Part shown: one piece after another, positions 52,630 through 64,000 of the stretch
Layout: the number at the start of each line of letters is the position of its first letter
Position numbering within the stretch: the stretch's first letter is position 1
From: Hermodice carunculata
Taxonomy: Eukaryota > Annelida > Polychaeta > Eunicida > Amphinomidae
Length of the DNA stretch: 64,000 nucleotides
Reading direction: 5' to 3'
Assembly: GCA_964020975.1 (NCBI GenBank)
Contig: OZ026622.1
Span: 2,152,601 to 2,216,600 of the forward strand
Notes under the pieces: model-generated
Database searches by the model: none
The model's input: the letters and a program-made list of their open reading frames with translations, nothing else
What the model was told of the DNA's origin: nothing
Program-made: the position numbers and the translations under genes

Positions 52630-53325
52630 GGCATGAACAGACCCTGCTCAGCTGACCTGGACTTGTTTACAAAATCTAGGTTGCAACTGAATAGATCTGT
52701 GTTGAGCTTCAGCTGAGTGCATATGGCATTTAGAGGTATTTTAAGATTTGCCTACAGAAAAATTCCTTAAATGTGAATGCGCATTGACTTATATAGTAAT
52801 TACTAGGAAAGGTACACTTACGGATAAGTACCCGAATTGAAAAAAATTGTTAAAAATCACAAATCCACAGCAGTGCCACCTAGTCAACACTTTTGTTTGA
52901 ATCTATCACAAGGAAAATATCCATGCGGTTTCAGCTTAATCTGAATGAAGGTTCTAGAGAAAAAGTAAGAAATGGAGATGACACGAGAAATCATGAAAAA
53001 AAAAAGAAAAAATTGCCCTGCCACCTGGTGAACAAATAAAAGAGCTAGGAGTCCTTGGGAGTGTTTCTGTTTGAAAACAAAGCAATTTGGTGAGTGGTTT
53101 ACAAAAAGAAGATTTTTGAAGATTTGCCCCCACCAAAAAAAAAATCGTAGAAAATCCAAAAATCACTGGAACGTGACCAATGACCATATTACCAAAGTTG
53201 GTAGAGACCCGCCCAAGGTACATCCCAACCAAGTTTGAAGTGAATCTGGCTGACCTTTTCGGAGAAGTCAAAAATGTGAATTGTGAACAGACGAAGAGCA
53301 ATGTCAGCAAGCAGAAGTAAATTTT
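52630..53325 (-). mobile_element. F4 element, minus
   Basis: The tail-side GAACAGACCCTGCTCAGCTG-ACC at about 52635 lacks the full hairpin. It then has F4 monomers in reverse (ACTTACGGATAAGTACCCGA, CTGCCACCTGGTGAACAA). The head AGCAATGTCAGCAAGCAGAA with GTAAATTT lies near 53300-53322. Confidence 0.65.
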
Positions 53326-53465
53326 TTTTAATTGCAGCGCCACCTGGTGAAAAAATTAGGAACTAGGAGTGTTCCTTTGCGATAACAAAGCAATTGGGTG
53401 AGCTGATCCAGACAAGAATTTCTAAGGTTTGTTTCCCCCCCACCAAAAAATAATAATAATTTAAA
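53326..53465 (-). repeat. F4 monomer fragment, minus
   Basis: GCAGCGCCACCTGGTGAAAA and CAAAGCAATTGGGTGAGC are F4 array words, cut off by the tail of the next copy. Confidence 0.6.
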
Positions 53466-54972
53466 GTAGAGGGCTGTGTGAACAGCCCGTGCTCTGCTGA
53501 CCTAGAGATTCATCATACTTGTGGTTTCTGTGAACTTGTTATAGGATCAAGGGCACCCATATACTGTGCAAGTCTGACCTCAATTGAAGAACACTAACAT
53601 GTCCAACATCAGGGTCCATCAAATAAAATCCAAAAAATCACAATGACCATTTGAACAAACTTGATAGAGACCCACCCGGTGTACATTGATACCAAGTTTG
53701 AGGTGAATCTGGTTTATGGTTTCTGAGATGAAGTTGAAAATGTGCATTAGCATTAGAATGCCCCTTGACTTACTTAGTAATCAATAGGAAAGTTGCACTT
53801 ACCGATAAGTACCTGACTTGAAAAAATCATTAAAAATCCGGAATTCACAGCAGTGCCACCTTGTGAACAACTGTGTCTGACTCTTCCACAGGGACATATC
53901 CACCAAGTTTGAGATTAATCGGAGTGACGGTTCTGGAGAGGAAGTTGAAAATAGCGAAAACAGGCAAGAAATCATCAAAAAATAGAAAAAATTGCAGCGC
54001 TACCTGGTGAACAAGTTACAAACAAGCACTCCTTAGAAGTGTTCCTGTGTGATATCAAAGCAATTGGGTGAACATTTTCGGAGAAGATTTTTGAAGATTT
54101 GCCCCCAAAAAGAACAAAAAAATTCATTAAAAAAATCCAAAAATCACTGTAGTGTGACCATTTGAAAAAAACTTAGTAAGGATCCACCTAAGGTACATTG
54201 CTACCAAGTTTGAAGTCAATCTAGATGACCTTCTTGGAGAAGTCCAAAATGTGAATTATCATTAGAATGCCCATTGACTTGCATAATAATCAATAGGAAA
54301 GCTGCATTTACCGATAAGAACCCAAATTGAAAAAATCATTAAAAATCAGGAATTCACAACACTGCTACTTAGTAAACAAGTTTGTTTGACCCTACCACAA
54401 AGAACATATCCACTAAGTTTCAGCTTAATCTGAGTGATGGTTTTGAAGAAGTCAAAAATAGCCAAAACATGCTAAAAGTCCAATTTTTCCCCCCTTAACC
54501 GCAGCACCACCTGGTGAACAAATTAAGAACTAGGAGCCCCTAGAAGTGTTCCTGTGTTATATCAAAGCAATAGGGTGAGCAGTTTTGGAGAAGTTTTTTA
54601 AAGATTTGCCCCCCCCCCCCCCCCCCAAAAAAAAAATAAATAAATAAATAAATAAAAATCAGTGGAGCATGACCATTTGAACAAACTTGGTAGAGACCCA
54701 CCAAAAGGACATTCTCACCAAGTTTAAGGGGAATCTGGCAGACAGATTTTTTGGGAAGAAGTAGAAAATGTGAACAGTTTCTGAGATTTTTTTTGGGTTT
54801 GAAAAAAAAAAAATCCAAAAACCACTGATGCAACCCCACTTGAACAAACTTGGTAAAGTCCAACCATCCCCACCAAGTTTGAAGTGAATCTGGCTGCTCG
54901 TTTTGGAGAAGAAGTCAAAAATGTGAATTGTGAACAGACACGGAGCAAAGTCAGCAAGCGGAGCTAAAATCT
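53466..54972 (-). mobile_element. F4 HINE-like element, minus, head and tail present
   Basis: On plus the tail comes first: TAGAGGGCTGTGTGAACAGC, CCGTGCTCTGCTGACC. Then come a TGACCTCAATTGAAG zone, reversed 520-bp units with CAGCGCTACCTGGTGAAC and CAGCACCACCTGGTGAAC boxes, and the head CGGAGCAAAGTCAGCAAGCG with GAGCTAAAA ending near 54972. About 1.5 kb. C and A runs at 54610-54660 may be assembly-sensitive. Confidence 0.78.
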
Positions 54973-55089
54973 TTTAAATTGCAGTGCCACCTGGAGAAGA
55001 AGTAGAAAATGTGGGCAGACAACGGTGAGCTGTTTTGGAGAAGATGTTTTTTAAGATTTGCCCAATAAAAGAAAAAAAAAACATTAATA

Positions 55090-56889
55090 AACAAGAGGGC
55101 TTTGTTAACAGCCTATGCTCAGCTAACCTTGACCTTTATCACACTTGTGGCCCTCTGACACTTGGGGTAAGATTAAGGTCACCCATGTACTGAGTCTGAC
55201 CTTTATGGAAAAACACTAACATGTGCAACAGCAAGGTCCCAGTTCAAGTAGTTCTCAAGTTTTAGTGAAGGGTAAAATTCATGTATCTTGCACTGTGATC
55301 CCAGAAATGTGGTCAAGGTCTATTACGTACTACCTTCATAGAGAAAAATTAACATGGGCAACATCAAGGTCCTATGGAACTCAAAACAGATTTCAAGTTA
55401 TCAAGTGAATAGTACATTCCATTTCAGCTGTCCTTTGACCTTGGTAAAGAGGTCAAGGTCCAAAAATCATTGGAGCATGACCAGTTGCACGAAATACTGT
55501 AAATTGCTTTAATTTCGCTGTATTCTTATTTTTGCATATTTCGCTGATGGCACAAACCATGAAAATAAATACCGTGAAACAGTATTTTAAGGTTGTTTAA
55601 ATGGGAATTATGTCCAAAACAGTGAAATTAAAACTACAGTGAAATGTCAAAAATACAAAAACCGTGAAAATAAGCAATTTACAGTAGGTAGACACTTATA
55701 AAATGCACATCCGTACCAAGTTTGACACGAATCTGGCTAAAATTATTGAAGTCATAACCATTACAAGAAATTCCCATGTTCAACTTTCTTATTAAAACTT
55801 TTTTGAAGATTTTCCGAAAAAAAATCATGAGAAATCCATAAACACTGGAGTATGACCATTGGAACGAACTTGGCAGAGACCCATCCAAGGTACATTGCCA
55901 CCAAGTTTGAAGTCAACTTGACAGTTTCTTCAGAGAAGTCCAAAATGTGAATTTGCATTAGAATGCACATTGACTTTCACAGTAATCAATAGAAAAGGTG
56001 CATTTACCGTTGAGTACCTAAATTGAAATAAATCGATAAAAATCAGGAATCCACAGCAGTGCCACCTGACGACCAACTTTAAAGTTGCCCCTTTCAAGAG
56101 GATGATATCCACCATGTTTCAGCTTAATCTGAGTGACTGAGTCTGGAGAAGAAGTCCAAAATAGCAAGAACACATAAAAATCATTAAAAAAAATTGAAAA
56201 AATGCAGTGCCACCCAGTGAACACATTTAGAACTACCAGCCTCTAGGAGTGTCCCTGTGTGATATCAAAGCTATTGGGTGAGGGATTTTGGAGAAAACGA
56301 TTTTTTAAGAATTTTGCTCTAGAAAAGGAACAAACTTCATAAAAAATCAATGGAGCATGATCATTTGAACAAACTTGATAGAGACCCACCCAAGGCACAT
56401 TGCCACCACCTTATAAGTCAATCTGGCTGATTGTTTCTGAGAAAAAGTTGAAAAGTGAATAAGCATCAGAATACGCATTGACTTACGTAGTAATCAATAG
56501 GAAATCTGCATTTACTAATAAGTTCCCAAATTGAAAAATTCATTAAAAAAATCAGGAATCCAGAGCAGTGCCACCTTGTGAACAACTTTGTTTGACCTTT
56601 TCACAAGGAACATATCCATCAAGTTTCAGATCAATCTGAGTGACGGATCTGGAAAAGAAGTCAAAAACAGCAAAAACATACGAAAATTCATAATAAAGAT
56701 AGAAAACTGCACTGCCACCTGGTGAACAAATTAAGAATTTTGTGTCCCTAGGAGTATTCCTTTATAATATCAAAGCAATTGGGGAGCAGTTTAGGAGAAG
56801 TAAAATTTGTAAGAATTGGTCCACAAAAGAACAAAAAAAAGTATTCAAAAATCGATGGAAAATAAAAACCCGAATTGAACCAAATTATT
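55090..56889 (-). mobile_element. F4 element, minus, with nested MITE
   Basis: The tail AACAAGAGGGCTTTGTTAAC and AGCCTATGCTCAGCTAACC opens it on plus. A ~145-bp monomer zone (CCCTCTGACACTTGGGG, TTTGACCTTGGTAAAGAGGT) follows. A CTGTAAATTGC MITE interrupts at 55495. Reversed 520-bp units then run to the tail of the next copy; no head is seen, so it is 5'-truncated or merged with its neighbour. Confidence 0.75.
55495..55686. mobile_element. TA-flanked MITE, ends CTGTAAATTGC (copy 2, nested in F4)
   Basis: It has the same left end (CTGTAAATTGCTTTAATTTC) and the right end AAAATAAGCAATTTACAG as the 7451 copy, with TA on each side. The F4 array resumes right after it (GTAGACACTTATAAAATGCA). Confidence 0.85.
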
Positions 56890-56906
56890 AACAAGAGGAC
56901 TGTGAC

Positions 56907-57502
56907 AGTCCTGTGCTCTGTTGACTTAGTTTTTTTTTTTATATATAATTTTTCATTGACAACAGAAAATTATAATGTTCATAAATACACTGGTTTTGTA
57001 CAATATCTGAATCTGCCTTGATTCATTTCACACTCTCGGTCAGATTAAATATTCAACAATAGAACTAAGCATACATTAATTTTCATCTCTGCCCAAACAT
57101 ATATCACCATCCATTTTTTTCTGTGAATATTCAGTTTATCATTATTTTTAGCTATCAAAAATTCAATATGTTCGATATCTTCCATTTTATTTTTAAAAAT
57201 TCCAAGTCCTGTGCTCTGTTGACTTAGTTTTTTTTTTTATATATAATTTTTCATTGACAACAGAAAATTATAATGTTCATAAATACACTGGTTTTGTACA
57301 ATATCTGAATCTGCCTTGATTCATTTCACACTCTCGGTCAGATTAAATATTCAACAATAGAACTAAGCATACATTAATTTTCATCTCTGCCCAAACATAT
57401 ATCACCATCCATTTTTTTCTGTGAATATTCAGTTTATCATTATTTTTAGCTATCAAAAATTCAATATGTTCGATATCTTCCATTTTATTTTTAAAAATTC
57501 CA
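56907..57502 (-). repeat. exact 298-bp tandem duplication across the LINE 3' junction
   Basis: 56907-57204 and 57205-57502 are identical by eye. Each copy includes 23 bases of F4 tail, the T11 run (the LINE poly-A) and about 260 bases of LINE 3' end. The duplication therefore postdates the LINE insertion, or is an assembly error. Confidence 0.93.
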
Positions 57503-58938
57503 ATATAAGGTTTACTGTTCATCTGGGGACATTTGTATAAATACATTTCCCTACTATACAGCACAGAGACCAGATATTTTCTTTTATAAATTCTAAGCCT
57601 AGCAAAATTTCAGTTCTTGATAAATTTACATTTATTTAGTTCCTGATGATTCTGATAACCAGTTGATGGCCTCAGCCCAAAATTCCTGTGATACTTTGCC
57701 ATCATAGAAAAAATGAACAAGGGTCTCACTAACTTCATTACAAAATGTACATAGTGGACTCTTCTTTATACCCATTTTACAGAGTCTATTATTTGTAAAT
57801 ATATATTTCGCTGTAAAAACTTATACTGAAAGACTCTTATATTTGATGATATAGAACATTTGTAAATCTGCGCAAAACAATTCTGTAGATACTCATCCTG
57901 AAGATTAACCCTTAAATCTTCCATCCATCTTTTTTGTAGAAGACTGTCTGGCCTTGGCACCTTCCCTTACAAATTTTAATAGAACCTCTTAGACAATTTT
58001 CTGTTTCAAAAATTTTCTCAATTAAATACTTGGAATTCTCACTTTGTTGATAACCTCCAGAATTAGGTTGCAGCACTTATTGTTTCCAGTCGTTTGGTAT
58101 AGCATGTAATAGACCTTGAAAAATTAAAAAGTTTGTTTTCACATTTGAATACTTTTTACAGAATTGCTCAAAGTCTAGAAATGATCCATCTTCCTTTAAC
58201 AAATCAACTATTGTGTGAAGCCCACTTTCACACAATTTCTTCATGAAAATTGGTTGGCCTTCAATCCCTATAAAAGAGTTGCACCAAATAATTTGTTTTT
58301 TAACTCTCGCACTAGTATTAGGATAGGAAAAGTGAACATCACACCAAATGTTTATAATTTCTTTCCAGAAAGAATACATAATCTAGATCTTTTTTCCCTA
58401 TATTACATTTCCATATATTATCACCCATTCCAGGGAGTTGTGCATGTATTAACTTTTTCCATTTTCTGTCAGCACCTGGCTGAACCAACCTTTTCACCCA
58501 ACATAATTTTAATGGCAGATTGTGTGATAAAATATAAGTCATCTTAAGTCCTCCATTTTCATAAGATTGTATAAGTATATTTCTTTTAATTTTATCCTTA
58601 TTCGGCCCATTCCATACAAATTCATATAATATGTTTTCTCTAAGTTTAAAAAAGTCCTTTTCCTCTGCTTCATTCCAAAACCGTCTTTCTGTGGGCTTGG
58701 CAAAACAGACATAATATAAATAAGTTGAGATAATGCAAAAGTTTTTATAACTGTAATTTTACCATACAGAGATATATTCCTCTGGGACTATATATGGAGT
58801 TGTGTGTTTACTTTTTGTATCAGGGGGTTATAATCACGATATATGAATGTGTTTTTTTTCGTGGCTTATTGTGATTCCCAATAGAACCACAGGACCATCA
58901 TTCCATTTCAAATTTTTACCTAAATCTATTTTAAAGTT

Positions 58939-59679
58939 TTATCCTTTAATATTTCCTATGGGCATTATTTCCGTTTTATAATAATTAATTTTTAGACCTG
59001 AATATGTTTCAAAATGTTCAAATACACGGATTACTTCTGTAAGGCTGTCTTTTGTTGCCATGATTGTCAAACAAGTGTCATCTGCATACTGACTAATTTT
59101 AAATTCTGTTTCTCCTACTGCAATTCCCTCTATATTTTGATTTTGTGTAATACTTATGGCTAAAATTTCCGCACATAAAATAGAGATATATGGGGAAAGA
59201 GGGCAACCTTGGCGTACTCCTCTGGAAATTTCAAATGGTTCTGTTGCCCACCCGTTATTTGTAACTTGACTGGTATTATTGTTGTATAAAGTTTTGATCC
59301 ATTGGCGTAATGACTGTCCAAACCCAAAGAATTGCAATGCTGAATCCACAAACTTCCATTCCAACAAATCAAATGCTTTTTCAAAATCTATGAAGACTGC
59401 CAATGCTGAAATATTTTCCATGTCTGTGTATTCTAATAATTCTAATAATCTCATGATATTTTCCCCTGTATATCTGTTTTTCATGAAACCTGTCTGGTCA
59501 CTATCAATGGTCGTTATTAACACATTTTTAACTCTTTGTGCAGTGCATTTTGAAATCAGTTTATGATCAGTGTTAAGTAATGAAATTGGTCTCCAATTTT
59601 TTAAATTCAAAGGATCCTTGTCTTTTTTGGGGGGAACAGCGTTATAATTCCTTGTTTTTGAGAAATTGTTAGTTCTCAA
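58939..59679 (-). CDS. LINE reverse transcriptase domain (intact segment, 246 aa)
   Basis: Longest open piece of the LINE. It contains the fingers and palm blocks of non-LTR reverse transcriptase, with the catalytic YADD within SQYADDT about 31 residues before its end and the upstream FIDFEKAFD aspartates. These resemble Tx1-clade elements of vertebrates and marine invertebrates as I remember them. Open over 740 bases, so this part decayed less than its flanks. Confidence 0.92.
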   Translation of the reverse strand: MRTNNFSKTRNYNAVPPKKDKDPLNLKNWRPISLLNTDHKLISKCTAQRVKNVLITTIDSDQTGFMKNRYTGENIMRLLELLEYTDMENISALAVFIDFEKAFDLLEWKFVDSALQFFGFGQSLRQWIKTLYNNNTSQVTNNGWATEPFEISRGVRQGCPLSPYISILCAEILAISITQNQNIEGIAVGETEFKISQYADDTCLTIMATKDSLTEVIRVFEHFETYSGLKINYYKTEIMPIGNIKG

Positions 59680-60687
59680 TTTTGCTGGATAGTTTCCATG
59701 AATACTTCTTTTATATCTAGCCAGAACATCTTTTAAAATTCAATGGGTAACCCATCCGTTCCAGGACTTTTATTGCTTTTATTACATTTTGCAATTCTTC
59801 TAGTGTTATGGGACCTTCACAACTCTCTTTTTTCTCCCTCATCTAATTTTAGTACTTGGTCTGTGTCCTGCAATATATTTTCCATATTAATTTCTGGTGG
59901 GTTCTTAGTGGAATATAGCCGTTGATAAAAGGTTGCTTCCTGACTTAAAATTTGTTTTTTGTCACTTGTTACTTGACCCTTGGGTAGTCTCAGCTGCCCT
60001 ATTGTTTTGTTGTTATAATTTCGCCTCTCTAAATTCAAAAAATATTTATTTGACTTTTCACCCTCTTCATACCATAATTTTTATTTCCTCAATTTCTTTT
60101 TTTTTAGATCGTTATCTGCATGTATATTATTTTCTTGTAGTTTAGTTTCTAGGGTACTTAACTTATTTTCTAATTCTTTTATTTTATTTTGTGTCAGTTT
60201 TTTCTTGCGTGATGCATATTTGATTGTTGCCCCCGTGACATTTAATTGTTTCCCACAACAGTGCTTGGTTAGCCTCATTAATTACCTCTACTGTCTCTAG
60301 TATTACATGTTTTATTGTAGTTACATACTCATGATCATTTAGCAGTGAACAGGTCAATTTCCAGTAGCCAGGACCACGGGGAGAGCTATCTGTTAGTAAT
60401 GCTACTGTGATCATAGAATGATCTGATCGGTATCCTGGTTTTATATCACAGGACTGAATAAAACTTGAGAGTCCAAAGGACACAAGAAAAAATCAAGCCT
60501 GCAAAAGATTGGATTTGGTCTGTTTACATGCCAGGTAAATTTAAATATAAGAGGGTTGTTAACTCTCCAGATATCTACTAGATCTGTGTCTTCCATCCAC
60601 GAATGGAGGACTGTTTGGGCCTTTGTGTGCGTCTGATTTCGGCCACCCTTTTTATCCTTTAACTAAATTAAAATCGCCTCCAATAAT

Positions 60688-61098
60688 TCAATTATCATTT
60701 GGTATGCTCTCAATGATTCCTATCACATTGTCAAAAAATTCTGGCTGGTCTTCGTTAGGTGCATAGATATTTGCCATAGTCAATCTGCTATTGCCTACAG
60801 TCACATCTATAATAATATACCTTCCATTGTCATCACTATAAATTGAATGAATTTCCAAACCAAGCTTTGGTTTAAACATAATACACACACCTCGCGCTTC
60901 ACTAGTACCATGAGAAAATAATATATTATAACCCCACTCTGCTCTCCACTGATTCTCTTTATCTTTTGTACAGTGGGCTTCTTGTATGAATATGATCCCA
61001 GCATCTTTTTTATGTAAATAATGAAAATTTTCTCTCCTTTTTTTTGTATCCCTGAGTCCCCTTACATTAAATGACAATATTTCTGTACTTGAATCCAT
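60688..61098 (-). CDS. LINE apurinic-type endonuclease, N-terminal part (136 aa)
   Basis: It begins SSTEILSFNVRGLRDTKKRR, the N-terminal Asn-containing strand of the exonuclease-endonuclease-phosphatase fold. FIQEAHC supplies the metal-binding Glu, and MANIYAPNEDQ gives the NxYAPN block. The domain continues out of frame to about 60420, where SDH of GYRSDHSMI provides the catalytic Asp-His. Confidence 0.9.
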   Translation of the reverse strand: MDSSTEILSFNVRGLRDTKKRRENFHYLHKKDAGIIFIQEAHCTKDKENQWRAEWGYNILFSHGTSEARGVCIMFKPKLGLEIHSIYSDDNGRYIIIDVTVGNSRLTMANIYAPNEDQPEFFDNVIGIIESIPNDN

Positions 61099-64000
61099 GT
61101 TTAAATCATATACTTGTTATATTAAGATTCCAGTATGAATATCACAATGGTAGAATGCCCACTTAATATAAATACATGTACATGCATTAATAATGTATGT
61201 AAATGATTTACCACCTTCATACATACACTGACCAGAGCTATCCCTGTATATCTGTTGCAGATAACAGATTCTGAACATTACTTCCCGAAATGCATACAAA
61301 TTGTTTGTTGTCTTTTTTTTGTTAGTAAACAAATAAAATGAAAAAGAGTGCACTGTGATGACAAGAATGGCTCTCATCACATAAAAAAGTGCAACTTGCA
61401 CAGGTGAACAAAAAGAAACTTTCACTGAGATTCAGCTCAAGTCCCAGTAGAATGAGCAAAATAATTCTGAGTGTTAAAAAAAAAAAACTGATAGTCAAGA
61501 GCATTGACAGCACTTAGCCCACTGTGGGTCCAGGCAAGGTGCCCGGAGTCCAGCCTAAGTTGTTGACTAAGTTGCCATATGACCTTGGAAATGAGGTCAA
61601 GGTCACTTACCTATTCTGAATCTAACTTTCATAGAGGGCTATCCCCATGTGCAAGATCAAAGTCGCAGTACAAATAGTTCTCAGGTTATCACACAACCAG
61701 TAAATTAATGGCCCTGTGACCTTGAGAATTAGGTCAAGGTCACTAATGTACAGTCTCAATCTTTCCTAAATAGAGGGCCACCAACAAGTTCAACATCAAA
61801 GTCCTACCTACCACAGTTTTCAAGTTACAAAGTGAAAAGTAAAATTCACATAAGTGTCTGGGTGCCAGTGACCTTGGGAATGAGGTTAAGGTCACCCATG
61901 TACTGTCTAAGTCTGGCCTTGTTCACGACAACCATCATGTTCAATATCAAGGTCCAAGTTCAAATAGCTCTCAACTTGTCAGATGAACAGTAAAATTTGA
62001 GCAAGTTGCCCTATGACCCTCGGAATGAGGTCAAAGTCACTCATGTACTGCCTAAGTCTGGCCCTTATTAAGGAAAACTAGCATGTGCAATATGAATGTC
62101 CTACCCTTAATAGTGTTCAAGGTACCATATAAACAGTGAATTTCATGCACTTCGCCCTGTGATCTTGGAAATGAGGTCAAGGTCACTCACCTACTGTACA
62201 TGTATCACCCTCATACCCAGAAGTGTCCTTATGCAATTTCAAAGCAATTGGCTGAGTATATACAAGGTTATAGACTTTTGAAGATTTGGCCAAAAAATGA
62301 ACAAAAAAATCATTGAAAAATCCAGAAATCATTGGACTGTGACCATATGAACAAACAAGGTAGATACTCACCGAAGGAAACCCCCAACCAGTTTGAAGTG
62401 AATCTAGCTTATGGTTTCGCAGAAGAAGTCAAAAATTGGCAATTAGCATTGCAAACCCAAATGACTCGGCAATCCCCATTAACTTGCATGGTAATCAATA
62501 AATCACTGGGAATTGCAATGGTAGTTTACATATTCGACCTCATCTAAAAACCGCTACCCAGATTCACGTCAAACTTGGTGGGGATGTGTCTCGGCTTGGT
62601 CTCTACCAAATTATTCAAATGGTCGCGGTCCAGTGATTTTTTTTTTTTTTTTTCAGGAATTTGTCTTGTTGATTTTACATGCCTACATAGTAAACAATAG
62701 GAATGTATGCATTGACCAACAAGTACTCGAATTGAAAAATACGTTAAAAATCAGGGATCCACAGCAATACCACCTGGTGAGCAACTTTGTGTGACCCTTC
62801 CATAAGGACCTTATCCACCAAGTTTCAGCACAATCTGAGAGACTGTTTTGGAGAAGAAGTCGAAAATAGCAAAAACGCACAAAAATTCATAAAAAATAAA
62901 CAAAAATCACAGCGCCACCTGTTGAACAAATTAAGGTCTGGAGGTCCCCAGAAGTGTTCCTATACAATTTCAAAATAATTTGCTGACCGGTTTCGGAGAA
63001 GAAGATTTTTTAAACATATCCCCCAAAAATGAACAAAAAAATTCATTAGAAATCCAAAAATCACTGGACCATGCCCATTTGAATAAATTTGGTAGACACC
63101 CACCCAAGACACATCCCCACCAAATTTGAAGTGAATCTGCCTACTGGTTCTGGAAATGAGGTCGAAAATGTGAATTACCCTTGAAATTCCCATTGACTTG
63201 CATAGTAAACAATAGGAATGTATGCACTGACCAACAAGTACCGAATTTGAAAAAACGTAAAAATCAAGGATCCACAGCAACGCCACCTGGTGAACAACCC
63301 TGTGTGACTTTTCCACAAAGAACATATCCACCAAGTTTCAGCACAAGCTAAGGGATTGTTTTGGAGAAGAAGTCGAAAATAGCAAAAACGCACAAAAAAT
63401 CATACTAACACAGAAAATTGCAGTGCCACCTGTTGAACAAATTAAGGTCTAGAGGTCCCCAGATGTGTCCCCATACAATTTCAAAGCAATTAGCCAAGCG
63501 GTTTCGGAGAAGAAGATATTTTAAGATTTCCCCCCAAAATGAACAAAAAAATTCATTAAAAATCCAAATTACACTGGACCGTGACCATTTGAACAAACCT
63601 GGTAGAAACCCACCCAAGGTACATTATCACCAAGTTTGAAGTCAATCTGAATGACCATTTGGAGAAGAAGTCAAAAATTTGAATTAGCATTAGAATGTCC
63701 ATTGACTTGCATAGTAATCAATAGGAAAGCTGCATTGACCGACAAGTACCTGAATTGAAAAATTCCTTAAAAATCAGGAATCCACAGCAGAGCCACGTAG
63801 TCAACAGCTTTGTTTGACTCTTCTACAAAAAAAATATCCACGAAGTTTCAGCTTAATCTGAGTGACGGTTCTGCAGTAGAAGTCAAAATAGCAAAAACAC
63901 ACAAAAAATCATTAAAAAAAGAGAAAAAAATCACAGCGCAACCTGGTGAACAAATTAAGAACTAGGAGTCCCCGGAAGTGTCCGCGTGGGATATCAAAGC

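Larger units (their letters stand above)
56930..61560 (-). mobile_element. Tx1/L1-group LINE, decayed, single ORF2 in pieces
   Basis: The minus-strand order is endonuclease, reverse transcriptase, C-terminal region, poly-A. The endonuclease starts at 61098 (EILSFNVRGLRDTKKRRE, then FIQEAHCT, and later GYRSDHSMI near 60430). The reverse transcriptase at 59679-58939 shows NWRPISLLN, AVFIDFEKAFD, GVRQGCPLSPY, SQYADDT and GLKINYYKTE. The C-terminal part (58379-57343) has IWCNSFI and the GSFLDFEQF...KTNFL pattern. The frame is broken at five or more points between 60690 and 57340, so it is not active. No ORF1 was found. GTTGACTTAG at 56920 and GTTGACTAAG at 61562 may be the target duplication. Confidence 0.9.
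56890..64000 (-). mobile_element. giant F4 element, minus, >2.4 kb without its LINE insert, runs off the window
   Basis: The tail AACAAGAGGACTGTGACAGT with CCTGTGCTCTGTTGACTTAG sits at 56890-56929, then the LINE. From about 61562 the element resumes. Five ~145-bp monomers marked TGACCTTGGAAATGAGGTCA come first (near 61578, 61720, 61867, 62008, 62157). Reversed 520-bp three-monomer units follow from about 62215 to the window end, with CAGCGCCACCTG boxes at 62909 and 63280. The head lies beyond 64000. Confidence 0.75.

Overview
This looks like the nuclear genome of a marine invertebrate animal. It has one intron-rich gene with a vertebrate-like protein, AT-rich introns, and very dense families of short non-autonomous repeats of the pearl / HINE (Helentron-associated) style known from bivalves and other marine invertebrates. 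I cannot fix the phylum from sequence alone; mollusc, echinoderm, hemichordate, brachiopod and lancelet all remain possible.

The only host gene I can support is a FAM120A/B/C homologue (constitutive coactivator of PPAR-gamma-like protein) on the + strand. Fourteen coding exons lie between 2382 and 41692. All internal splice phases agree and they add up to 838 residues. The N-terminal XPG/PIN-like half of the protein lies upstream of the window. The 3' UTR runs to about 42.66 kb.

Most of the rest is repeat. Six related families (called F1-F6 here) share one plan: a palindromic or C-tract head, a short CCGT- or CTCC-type microsatellite, an array of roughly 145-175 bp monomers, and, where I can see it, a tail with a short hairpin ending in CTTGTT. 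The largest, F4, has an array in about 520-bp higher-order units of three related monomers, then a second array of about 145-bp monomers carrying inverted TGACCTTG/CAAGGTCA blocks. F4 monomers carry a CTCF-like ACCAGGTGGCGCTGC box again and again. All oriented copies of these families point + from 0.7 to 47.8 kb and all point - from 51.9 to 64 kb.

Layout: 0-42.7 kb is the FAM120 gene with repeat-filled introns (the biggest array is at 26.0-30.9 kb, in the intron between the tenth and eleventh visible exons). From 42.7 to 51.9 kb is intergenic, with one F5 element, several TIR elements and two young tandem duplications. From 51.9 to 64 kb is a nearly continuous minus-strand repeat block, interrupted by a decayed Tx1-like LINE at about 56.9-61.6 kb. 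TIR elements are scattered throughout: a TTAA-flanked family with at least seven copies, a CTGTAAATTGC family with three copies, and others. No RNA gene, CRISPR or viral fossil was recognised.
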